A stretch of DNA of 48,579 bases from Bacteroidales bacterium (GTDB lineage: Bacteria; Bacteroidota; Bacteroidia; Bacteroidales; WCHB1-69), in assembly GCA_016288655.1 (NCBI GenBank), contig JAEEKX010000020.1, positions 1 to 48,579 of the forward strand, in the 5' to 3' direction. Below the pieces are notes generated by a model. It was not told where the DNA came from. It saw nothing but the letters and a program-made list of their open reading frames with translations, and did not search any database. A program made the position numbers and the translations under genes. Every line of letters begins with the position of its first letter. The stretch's first letter is position 1. This document shows, in pieces, positions 41,998 through 48,579 of the stretch.

Positions 41998-43500
41998 TTA
42001 TGCTTTGTGCCCGCCGATCTGGGCGTTGCGGTCCTTGGCGGTTGCGCCCTCTTCGAAGTTCAGTCCTTTCAGGATGGCGTTCTTGCCGTATTTCCGTTTG
42101 ATGGTCAATCGGGCCTCTTGCAGCCGCCGTTCCTTGTCGAGTGCTGACTGTTCCTGTTCGCGTTTCCGCTCTTCCGCCTCGGGGTCGGCGAACAGGTCGA
42201 GTTGTTCGGGCTGGGCGTTGCGTGCGGTTGCGGACTCATCCACCACGTGGTTGGTGTTGAGGTAGATGCGGCGCACGAGCAGGTCGGGGTTCACGATGCG
42301 GTCGTAGAGTTCCATGACAGCATCGACGATGGCGTGCGACGAGGAGGTGGGGCCGTCGAGGTTGGCGGTGCCGTGGGCGTGTTTGGGTACTTTCCGGCCG
42401 TATCGGTCGGTGGTCACCTCGCCGTGGTATTTCGAGCGCACGTCGGGACGGGTCAGACTCTCCACGTCGTAGCCGATCGTGAGCGTCAGTTGGTCGGTGA
42501 CGAGGCGTTTGGCCACGAGGTCGAGGGCGGCGCCATCGGCCATCTCGCGCACCACCACCCGCGCCTTGCGAAAGTCGTAGGCGTTCTGCAGCACCTGTCC
42601 GCTGCTGAAGGAGTTGGTCTCGGGGCGGTACTGTTTGACGAGGTCGAGGGTGCAGGGTTCCCAGCCCCAGGCGTGGTCGATGAGCAGTTCCGCGTTGACG
42701 CCGAAGAGATGGTACAGCAACTCCTCGTTCTGTTCCGACAGGCGGGCGATCTTGCCCATCGTGTCGATGCCGTAGGGGGCCAGCCGTTCGGCGATGCCGG
42801 GTCCGACGCGCCAGAATTTCGTGAGCGGCTTGAAGTCCCACAGTTTCCGCCGATAACTCATCTCGTCGAGTTCGGCGATACGCACGCCGTCTTTGTCGGC
42901 GGGGATGTGCTTGGCCTCGATGTCCATGGCCACCTTGCAGAGGTACAGGTTGGTGCCGATGCCCGCCGTGGCGGTGATGCCCGTGGTGCGCAGCACGTCG
43001 CGGATCATCTTCATCGCCAGGTCGTGCGCCGACATCTTGTAGATTCCGAGGTAGGCCGTCACGTCCATGAAGACCTCATCGATGCTATAGACGTGGATGT
43101 CCTCGGGGGCGATGTATTTCAGGTAGGTCTGATAGATGCGGGTGCTCACTTCGATGTAGTGGGCCATGCGGGGCGGGGCAGCAATATAGTCGAGTTCCCA
43201 ATCGGGGTGGGCTTGGAGTTCGAGGGCGTTGGCGGATTTGCCTGTCGTCTTCCATCCCGCCTGCCGTCTGCGTTCGCGGTTGACCTCGCGCACGCGCTGT
43301 ACCACCTCGAAGAGCCGTGCTCGCCCGCCGATGCCGTAGGCCTTCAGCGACGGTGTAACGGCCAAGCAAATGGTCTTCTCGGTCCGGCTCACGTCGGCCA
43401 CGACGAGGTGAGTGGTCAACGGGTCGAGGCCACGCTCCACGCATTCCACGGAGGCGTAGAACGACTTGAGGTCGATGGCGATGTAGGTGCGGTCGGACAT
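41998..43500 (-). CDS. Y-family (DinB/UmuC-type) translesion DNA polymerase
   Basis: A 500-residue error-prone polymerase. Catalytic residues: D10 (IAIDLKSFYASVECVERG) and D141-E142 (YSIDEVFMDV). The 'GIGTNLYLCKVAMDIEAK' fingers/palm segment, helix-hairpin-helix FWRVGPGIAERLAPYGI and little-finger region are present. The tail (from about 425) is charged and contains QPEQLDLFAD, a beta-clamp-binding-like motif. It resembles YqjW/UvrX of Firmicutes more than DinB. The start MSDRTYIAIDL at 43500 was chosen over longer frames because the -7 element at 43570-43577 lies upstream and family similarity begins there. Confidence 0.92.
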   Translation of the reverse strand: MSDRTYIAIDLKSFYASVECVERGLDPLTTHLVVADVSRTEKTICLAVTPSLKAYGIGGRARLFEVVQRVREVNRERRRQAGWKTTGKSANALELQAHPDWELDYIAAPPRMAHYIEVSTRIYQTYLKYIAPEDIHVYSIDEVFMDVTAYLGIYKMSAHDLAMKMIRDVLRTTGITATAGIGTNLYLCKVAMDIEAKHIPADKDGVRIAELDEMSYRRKLWDFKPLTKFWRVGPGIAERLAPYGIDTMGKIARLSEQNEELLYHLFGVNAELLIDHAWGWEPCTLDLVKQYRPETNSFSSGQVLQNAYDFRKARVVVREMADGAALDLVAKRLVTDQLTLTIGYDVESLTRPDVRSKYHGEVTTDRYGRKVPKHAHGTANLDGPTSSSHAIVDAVMELYDRIVNPDLLVRRIYLNTNHVVDESATARNAQPEQLDLFADPEAEERKREQEQSALDKERRLQEARLTIKRKYGKNAILKGLNFEEGATAKDRNAQIGGHKA

Positions 43501-43569
43501 TTCGGAGTGGGTCGGTTGCTGTTTTGTGGAATGAGGTCGCCGGTGGGGGCGTCGTCGCTGATGCGGGTG

Positions 43570-43577
43570 CAAAGGTA
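43570..43577 (-). promoter_or_regulatory. -7 promoter element of the polymerase-yolD operon
   Basis: Exact TACCTTTG on the minus strand, 69 bases before the polymerase ATG. No clear LexA-type palindrome was seen. Confidence 0.65.
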
Positions 43578-43658
43578 CGAAAAAAAAGATGACGGATTGT
43601 GCGAAAAAATCGGATCTTTGCAGATCGTTCATTCGTTTGTGTATCGCCCACTTCGAGC

Positions 43659-46022
43659 TTATTCCATTGAAACCAGCCGGTTCATGCGCGGGGCATCTTT
43701 CCACGTGTCGTTCGAAAATTGGGTGTGATGATCTCCGAACCGATAGGCGATGCCAATCCATACCATTCTGGTTTTGTGAGCGTTGCGGTGCGTCAGACTG
43801 TATGTTCCATTGTCGAAATGGGCTTCCCAACGTGCGGTGTTGAACACGTCGGTGGCCGACAGCGAAACAGTCAGTCTGTAAAAGAAGATATGGCTGATTT
43901 TGAGGTTCAGATAGTGGCTGAGCGAGGTGGTGAACTGCGGATGGAATTGGGGTGTGATGATGTGATAATCCGCTTGAAGACGCAGCCAATAGCGGTAGCT
44001 ATGTACGGGACTATATCTGAGTTCCAGTGAGTTGTCGCTCGTCCACCCGCGATTCGACCAATCCTCCCCGTCGAGCCGTGCGATAGCACGCCGGTAGTAG
44101 GTGCAGGAATTCAGCAGGATCCACCAGAATTGGGAGGAGTTGCCCACACGCAGTTTCAAATCCAGCCCTGCCCTTGCATCATGGTGGATGTTGACATATT
44201 CAAACGAGATGGCATTTTCTTGAAAACGAGCGATTTGTGTAATATAACGGGCGGTGTGTCGATAAAATAAATCGGCATACAATCGCGCATGGTTTGTCGT
44301 CAAATTGTAGCGTGCTTCCACGCGGTTGACAATCTCCGGGCGGAGCGTCGGATTGCCCTGCAGGGATGTGTTGGCATCCAGCATGTACCGGTAAGGGCTG
44401 AGCTCCGCATAGTCGGCACGTTCGGCATGGCAGCGGTATTCAAGGCCAACCGACTGGTGAGGCGTGATGCGGAAAGTGAGTTGCAGGTTGGGGGCGAAAA
44501 TGAGGTGCGACTGCCAAGCGTCGGAAGCATTGTGCCCTGCCCGGATGTATTCGGTCTGAAGTCCTGCCTTTAAGAAAAAATAGTGTTTTGCGAATATGTA
44601 ATTTAAATAAACTGAGGGCACTACCTCTTGATGGGTGAAATGGTACTGGAGCGGCTGGAAAGCGGTTGGCACACTGTCGGCGGCTGCCGTCAGGTTCTGG
44701 CTGAAGCCGTTGCGGCGATACAACGCCTGCGCGCCCACTTGCCATGTTGAATGTTTCCGTTGGATGGTGAAGTCCGCCTTGAAGGTGGCGCTCAAAGGGC
44801 CTTCGCTGGACTGCGAACTTGCCCAGATCAGGTTTTTATGGTAGAAGTCTTCGCGGTAAGTGTCTTCGCGCCGCTCCCACGCTTTTGAAACCGCGCCCTC
44901 CAACGAAAAGGAGGAGCTGTTGGGGCGGTGCGACAGGTAGGGCTGGATAATATGGCGGTAACGAATCGTACCCTCTACAGATTCCTGTTGCCATCGTCTG
45001 CCGGTGAATCCGTTTTCCAGCGATTGCCACCGTTCTCCGCCGGCATTGTTATCGTAGGCATGGTCCGCCAGCAGGCGCGGCACCTTCGCCCGCACGTTCA
45101 CCTCCAGACTGTTTCGGTCATTCAGCAGGAAAAAGCCGTTCAAGCGGAAGTCGTTGCGCAACTGCCGGCATTGGTGCTTGAACTCCGTTGTCGCTGCATC
45201 TGCTGTGCTTTTATGTTGATATTCAAATTTCCCCTTAAATATATCATCCTCATAATCAACATTATATTGAAAATTGAGATCGAATTTCTTTTTGGAGAGC
45301 CATAGATTGACATCTGCATTGGCAAAATGGAAGAAGCCATACTGTGCGGAAACATTGCCGCCAAAGCCAGCGTCCTGTAGTGGGTTGGATATAATATGAA
45401 TTACAGCAACCATGCAGTCGTGGCAGCGTTCTTGATGGTCAACTTGTAGTTGTACAAAGGTATGGGGCGGTAGAAAAAGCTGTTCAAGGTCTTCTGTTGT
45501 AATAGGTTGAGCATTAAACAATATTAATACATTTTCATTTCCTTCGTACGACAAAATGCCATCCTTTGAGATGGAGAATTCTGGAAAGTAGTTCAAGAGG
45601 TCTGCCAGCACTTGCACTTCGTACTCGTTGTCAATGATGTACACTGTTCTGGTGGCGATACCGTCTGGTGAATAGTATGACTTCCCTTTCATATATCCTT
45701 GCGACGGCAGCTTCAGTGTCACGTTTAGCGAGTGGGTGGATTCGGGGGGCAGGGTAATGGTCTTGACCTCGGCCCCCAGACTCCAGAATGTGAGCGTATA
45801 GTCGCTTTTCGACTGTGGCAGCGAGAGGGTGAAGAATCCCTGCCCATTGGTAGTGGTCATCCCGACATACTCGTTCCCGCTGCGAGCTGTTACATGCACA
45901 TTAAACACTGCTAACGTGTCGGTGTTGGTCACCCGACCGCTGACTGTGATGGCTTCCTGCTGGGCAAAAATCGTTCCGCCGCCGAACAGGATCAGAAACA
46001 GGAGCGCTGGCAATTTTTTCAT
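43659..46022 (-). CDS. Outer-membrane receptor-like barrel with carboxypeptidase-regulatory and plug-like domains
   Basis: A 787-residue protein. Signal peptide (LPALLFLILFGGGTIFAQQ); a carboxypeptidase-regulatory-like beta domain (about 24-105, SGRVTNTDTLAVFNVHVTA); a plug-like region (about 130-230, VLADLLNYFPEFSISKDGIL and VLILFNAQPITTEDLEQLFL); then a C-terminal barrel. This order matches TonB-receptor-like 'outer membrane beta-barrel' proteins of Bacteroidota. The plug has a CHDC pair (HQERCHDCMVAVIHI), unusual there. It has no SusD-like partner nearby. The ATG at 46022 begins the signal peptide; a TTG two codons earlier is unlikely. Confidence 0.85.
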   Translation of the reverse strand: MKKLPALLFLILFGGGTIFAQQEAITVSGRVTNTDTLAVFNVHVTARSGNEYVGMTTTNGQGFFTLSLPQSKSDYTLTFWSLGAEVKTITLPPESTHSLNVTLKLPSQGYMKGKSYYSPDGIATRTVYIIDNEYEVQVLADLLNYFPEFSISKDGILSYEGNENVLILFNAQPITTEDLEQLFLPPHTFVQLQVDHQERCHDCMVAVIHIISNPLQDAGFGGNVSAQYGFFHFANADVNLWLSKKKFDLNFQYNVDYEDDIFKGKFEYQHKSTADAATTEFKHQCRQLRNDFRLNGFFLLNDRNSLEVNVRAKVPRLLADHAYDNNAGGERWQSLENGFTGRRWQQESVEGTIRYRHIIQPYLSHRPNSSSFSLEGAVSKAWERREDTYREDFYHKNLIWASSQSSEGPLSATFKADFTIQRKHSTWQVGAQALYRRNGFSQNLTAAADSVPTAFQPLQYHFTHQEVVPSVYLNYIFAKHYFFLKAGLQTEYIRAGHNASDAWQSHLIFAPNLQLTFRITPHQSVGLEYRCHAERADYAELSPYRYMLDANTSLQGNPTLRPEIVNRVEARYNLTTNHARLYADLFYRHTARYITQIARFQENAISFEYVNIHHDARAGLDLKLRVGNSSQFWWILLNSCTYYRRAIARLDGEDWSNRGWTSDNSLELRYSPVHSYRYWLRLQADYHIITPQFHPQFTTSLSHYLNLKISHIFFYRLTVSLSATDVFNTARWEAHFDNGTYSLTHRNAHKTRMVWIGIAYRFGDHHTQFSNDTWKDAPRMNRLVSME

Positions 46023-46111
46023 ACACAAGGGTGACTTTATTTTTACTCTTTTCCCGCCATGCCTTCAGACCCTGCGAAGTCCTTTCAACAAAATCTGAAA
46101 ATACAACGAGG

Positions 46112-46119
46112 CAAATTTA
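46112..46119 (-). promoter_or_regulatory. -7 promoter element of the receptor-like barrel
   Basis: Exact TAAATTTG on the minus strand, 89 bases before the ATG at 46022. Confidence 0.6.
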
Positions 46120-46364
46120 CATATTATTTTCTGATTTACAAGGGTTTGAAATAAATTTTTTATTAAAAATGGGGGGGTAATATGTTGATTGTCAATATGT
46201 TACAAATATTAATTCATACCTAATCTCTTGATTTGTTCATATCTCAACATGTTGTAGACCAGACACGTGAAGATTATCTGGGCGGCATTTCGAAGAAAAT
46301 CTGACCATAAGTTGACGGATTTTTTTATAAAAACATTACTCCTGTTGCAGTAAATATACTGTCG

Positions 46365-46573
46365 TCGTGCTGAAGCACGATATTTTGGAAACCCCGTACA
46401 GCTTGCTGTGCGGGGAGGGTAGTCGCATAATGGGTAAGAGCGTGCCTGAGGTACGCAACTCTTTGTGTATCTGTAGCGTGCCTTTGGCACGCAGGATGCA
46501 CGGCGGGCTTCCTGTACCCCGCACCGCACTGCGTTTGGTACGGGGTTAATGGAATATCGTGCCCTTGGCACGA
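46365..46573. repeat. Cluster of six REP-like hairpins
   Basis: Six small inverted repeats in 209 bases: TCGTGC-loop-GCACGA (46365-46380), an 11-base stem CCCCGTACAGC/GCTGTGCGGGG (46392-46415), GCGTGCC-TGA-GGTACGC (46440-46456), GCGTGCC-TTT-GGCACGC (46476-46492), CCCCGCACC/GGTACGGGG (46517-46545) and TCGTGCC-CTT-GGCACGA (46557-46573). GTAG precedes the fourth hairpin. Two stem types alternate (a CGTGCC type and a CCCCG type), like a BIME. The gap 46023-46854 contains nothing else that I can name besides AT-rich sequence and the barrel's promoter. Confidence 0.75.
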
Positions 46574-46854
46574 TTATCGTGGCTTCATATCAAAAACATT
46601 AAATATACTTGTAATTAATTGTATTATAATTATTTGTGCTAATTCTTTGATACTTTATCACGACAGTATATAAAAACATCAGCCATTCTTAATCATTTGA
46701 AATAGGAATTTTGAATAGGATTTTAGCGCAATTTTCAGCTGTAACAAATTATGTTTCAGTTAGAAATATTTAGAAGTTACCAAAAGTGTAAGTTTGTCCC
46801 ATCAACATCCCTACCATGCCTCACAACCTTTCAGCTTTCCCATTTTCAATTCCC

Positions 46855-47403
46855 CTACTTCCACATCGCGAAGCAGAAAAAACCGTATCGGGTTTCCATT
46901 CCCTCCTGTGGAAGAAAAAAGTGGAGGAATTGCAGGTTTTGCGGATTGTCGTAGTTTGCAAGGAAGAAGGGGTTGTCAGGGTTCCATTCACGGATTTTCA
47001 TACCTACCAGAATATATTCCGCCACGCGGTCGGTGCGCCATTGGCAGTAGGCACGGGCTTGCTCCGGCGACACGCCCAAGACGGTAAAACCGTTGTATGC
47101 TGGCTGCCACAGATAGTTTGTAGCAATGCTGTCGGGCAGCTGCTGCTGGAGGACTGCCTCGTCGGGCAGGGCGGCACGGTATGGCTCCGACTCTTTTCCG
47201 TAGATGCGTTCCAGCCAATACAGGTACTCGCGCCAGTCGAGGTTGGTGATGGGCTTGGAGTCGCAGTACTGTTGCTTGTCGATTCGAATCAAACTTAAAC
47301 TGCGAGTCATTTTCCCCTGATAGTTTTTCAGGGTAAGGTGCTGTCCGGCCGCCGAGGTAGCAGCCGCCACCAAAAGACAAAGGAAAAAGAGGCGGAGTTT
47401 CAT
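46855..47403 (-). CDS. Secreted SUMF1/GldK-like small protein
   Basis: A 182-residue protein with a signal peptide (FFLCLLVAAATSAAGQ). It contains pieces of a formylglycine-generating-enzyme-like (SUMF1) domain: NLDWREYLYWLERIYG, an ALPDEAVLQQQLPDS stretch, and VLGVSPEQARAYCQWRTDRV. The wording is close to GldK/PorK-type T9SS proteins, but it is only about half their length and lacks the rest of the domain. It could be a short family of its own or a decayed copy. No -7 element was found upstream. It is in the AT-rich accessory part. Confidence 0.7.
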   Translation of the reverse strand: MKLRLFFLCLLVAAATSAAGQHLTLKNYQGKMTRSLSLIRIDKQQYCDSKPITNLDWREYLYWLERIYGKESEPYRAALPDEAVLQQQLPDSIATNYLWQPAYNGFTVLGVSPEQARAYCQWRTDRVAEYILVGMKIREWNPDNPFFLANYDNPQNLQFLHFFLPQEGMETRYGFFCFAMWK

Positions 47404-47534
47404 GTGCGGTTTTTCTTTTTAAAACGAAATTGGGGGCGGCAATCTTGGGGGGGGATATCGTTTTCATGATAACCCGCTGATAGTTAACGGGTGATTTTTT
47501 TCACACAATACCCATAAAGTATTCATTTTTTTAC

Positions 47535-47542
47535 TATATTTG
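47535..47542 (+). promoter_or_regulatory. -7 promoter element of hicAB
   Basis: Exact TATATTTG, 24 bases before the hicA ATG at 47567. It excludes the upstream start at 47540. Confidence 0.7.
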
Positions 47543-47566
47543 CAGCCTCTTACTAACTCTACAACG

Positions 47567-47761
47567 ATGAGCTACAAATCAGTGAAATTTGTAATTGACT
47601 TACTAAAGAAGAATGGCTTTGTTTTAAAGGCGCAAAAGGGCAGCCACATGAAGTTTGAAAAGGAGGGACGAATTGTAGTTGTACCCAATCATGGGAGTAA
47701 GGGCATTGAGAAAGGGACATACTATAACATACTGAGTCAGGCGGGATTAAAAGAAAAATAA
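47567..47761 (+). CDS. hicA: HicA-type toxin
   Basis: A 64-residue mRNA interferase with a double-stranded-RNA-binding-like fold. The catalytic His27 is in KGSHMKF. The HGSKGIEKGTYYNILSQAGL tail is typical of HicA. It cleaves mRNA when free; HicB neutralises it. The ATG at 47567 was set by the -7 element and gives the usual length. HicB starts 4 bases after its stop. Confidence 0.92.
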   Translation: MSYKSVKFVIDLLKKNGFVLKAQKGSHMKFEKEGRIVVVPNHGSKGIEKGTYYNILSQAGLKEK

Positions 47762-47765
47762 AAAG

Positions 47766-48167
47766 ATGAACAATATGAAAATCGTGGAAGTGATTGTGGA
47801 ATTTGCAGGGAAAAATTTGAGCGCCTATATTGAAGGAGCGCCGATTATCACGGTGGGCAGCAACATTCAAGAGGTGGAGCGCAATATGCAAGAGGCTGTG
47901 GAGCTTTATCTGGAGGACAATCCCAATCCGTGCGACAAGCTCACTGGCGATTTTGAATTAAAGTTTCGTATTGATACGGCCACTTTTATAAATTACTATA
48001 GCGGAATCTTTACCAAAGCCGCTTTAAGCCGAATCACAGGCATCAATGAGCGGCAGCTTTGGCACTATGCTGCCGGAGTGCACAAACCCCGGCGCAAGCA
48101 GGCGGAGAAAATCCAACGGGGCATCCGAGCATTGACTAGGGAGCTGGAATCAATCAGTCTGGTGTGA
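47766..48167 (+). CDS. hicB: HicB-type antitoxin with C-terminal DNA-binding domain
   Basis: A 133-residue antitoxin. The N-terminal partial RNase-H-like domain (IVEVIVEFAGKNLSAYIEGA, then GSNIQEVERNMQEAVELYLE) binds HicA. A C-terminal helix-turn-helix (FTKAALSRITGINERQLWHY, then KPRRKQAEKIQRGI) should repress the operon. It is convergent with the last gene, 12 bases apart. Confidence 0.9.
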   Translation: MNNMKIVEVIVEFAGKNLSAYIEGAPIITVGSNIQEVERNMQEAVELYLEDNPNPCDKLTGDFELKFRIDTATFINYYSGIFTKAALSRITGINERQLWHYAAGVHKPRRKQAEKIQRGIRALTRELESISLV

Positions 48168-48179
48168 CGCTCCATCCCA

Positions 48180-48579
48180 TCAGAAATTCGTTTCCACCAA
48201 GTTAATCTCCAACCGCGAGCCGTCAATGTTGGCGTTGTCCATTTTCACAAAACCGTAGGTATCGTTATAGTATGCTGTGAGGCAAGTGGTTCCGATGCGG
48301 CTTTTGGCCACTGCCTCCACCTTCACGCACGAAAGCGTGCCCATCGGCGTAACGACTTCGCAATCCGTATCGGTAATTTTGTATCTGTACTTGTTGACGA
48401 TGACGCTCATCCAAGTCTTCCAACGCTCGTCGCCCCACTGACTGCCGATGGAGAGCCGCCATCTCCAAGTTTTACTTTTTTTGACAGGGTATTGGATATA
48501 CGGAAATGGATTGAGTTCGAGGATGCGGAACAGGCAAGATCTGTTAGGATGCATCCACAAATTCCGTTCGTTTTCCACA
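48180..48579 (-). CDS. C-terminal part of an unknown protein, cut by the right edge
   Basis: At least 132 residues, open to the window edge. The stop is at 48180. Segments such as LWMHPNRSCLFRILELNPFP, GDERWKTWMSVIVNKYRYKI and NDTYGFVKMDNANIDGSRLE resemble a family of exported Bacteroidota proteins of unknown function (DUF3108-like beta structure is possible). The true N-terminus is outside the window; a GTG at 48578 is not taken as the start. Confidence 0.65.
   Translation of the reverse strand, partial: VENERNLWMHPNRSCLFRILELNPFPYIQYPVKKSKTWRWRLSIGSQWGDERWKTWMSVIVNKYRYKITDTDCEVVTPMGTLSCVKVEAVAKSRIGTTCLTAYYNDTYGFVKMDNANIDGSRLEINLVETNF

Noticed and set aside
46209-46571. 120-codon minus-strand frame over the hairpin cluster
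   Set aside because: Its Arg/Pro/Cys-rich translation is produced by the hairpin repeats; no start context or family similarity. The cluster is also not CRISPR because units are palindromic and closely spaced.
1-48579. tRNA, rRNA, insertion sequences, integrase or phage genes
   Set aside because: Looked for in the gaps and among the proteins; none seen by eye. A tRNAscan-SE and ISfinder search would settle it.

Overview
The window is chromosomal DNA from a GC-rich member of the Bacteroidota, most likely the Bacteroidales. Four things point there. Fifteen genes or operons carry exact matches to the Bacteroidetes -7 promoter element TAnnTTTG in the right place and strand, and Shine-Dalgarno sequences are mostly absent. 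A thermolysin-like protease ends in a type IX secretion (T9SS) sorting domain. The window also holds family members typical of this phylum: a nucleoside kinase with an N-terminal TGS-like domain, a DUF4159 protein, a B12-dependent ribonucleotide reductase with a C-terminal zinc ribbon, and carboxypeptidase-domain outer-membrane barrels. Genus cannot be decided from the sequence.

Layout. 1-2514 (minus strand): start of a Cys-rich-headed protein, a rhodanese/radical-SAM pair, nadE and an orphan HipB-like regulator. 2729-10379 (plus): dnaB-smpB-recR-putative Mn exporter, an RsmI-like methylase, nucleoside kinase, miaA and a protein made of four 25-residue repeats. 10409-13608: a vWA membrane protein with a DUF4159 partner, then the RNase P RNA gene (rnpB). 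13661-18245: S41 protease-dnaG-truA. 18242-22358 (minus): a DUF1295 membrane protein, a 500-bp island without an ordinary gene that looks like a conserved Bacteroidales element, and nrdJ. 22594-27972 (minus): secreted M4 protease, engB and an orphan sensor kinase in a tightly coupled operon with a terminator. 28040-32692: miaB (plus), birA (minus), then a secreted unknown, murF and a YKYDA-repeat protein (plus). 32758-41279 (plus): a giant TPR protein with an outer-membrane barrel, kal-lpdA, retropepsin-like protein-ruvC, and an HD protein.

From about 41.3 kb the window becomes accessory: a Firmicutes-style Y-family polymerase/YolD operon, an outer-membrane receptor-like barrel, an AT-rich 800-bp gap with a cluster of six REP-like hairpins, a SUMF1/GldK-like fragment-sized protein, a HicA-HicB toxin-antitoxin pair, and the C-terminal part of an unknown protein at the right edge.

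Most of the window is housekeeping: replication and primase functions, recombination (recR, ruvC), tRNA modification (miaA, miaB, truA), trans-translation, cell wall (murF), cofactors (nadE, birA) and dNTP supply (nrdJ). The best candidates for something not well described are the conserved non-coding-looking element at 19151-19412, the two REP-like palindrome families (40553-40580 and 46365-46573), the 25-residue repeat protein at 9960, the YKYDA-repeat protein at 32354, and the TPR/outer-membrane-barrel pair at 32798-37626.
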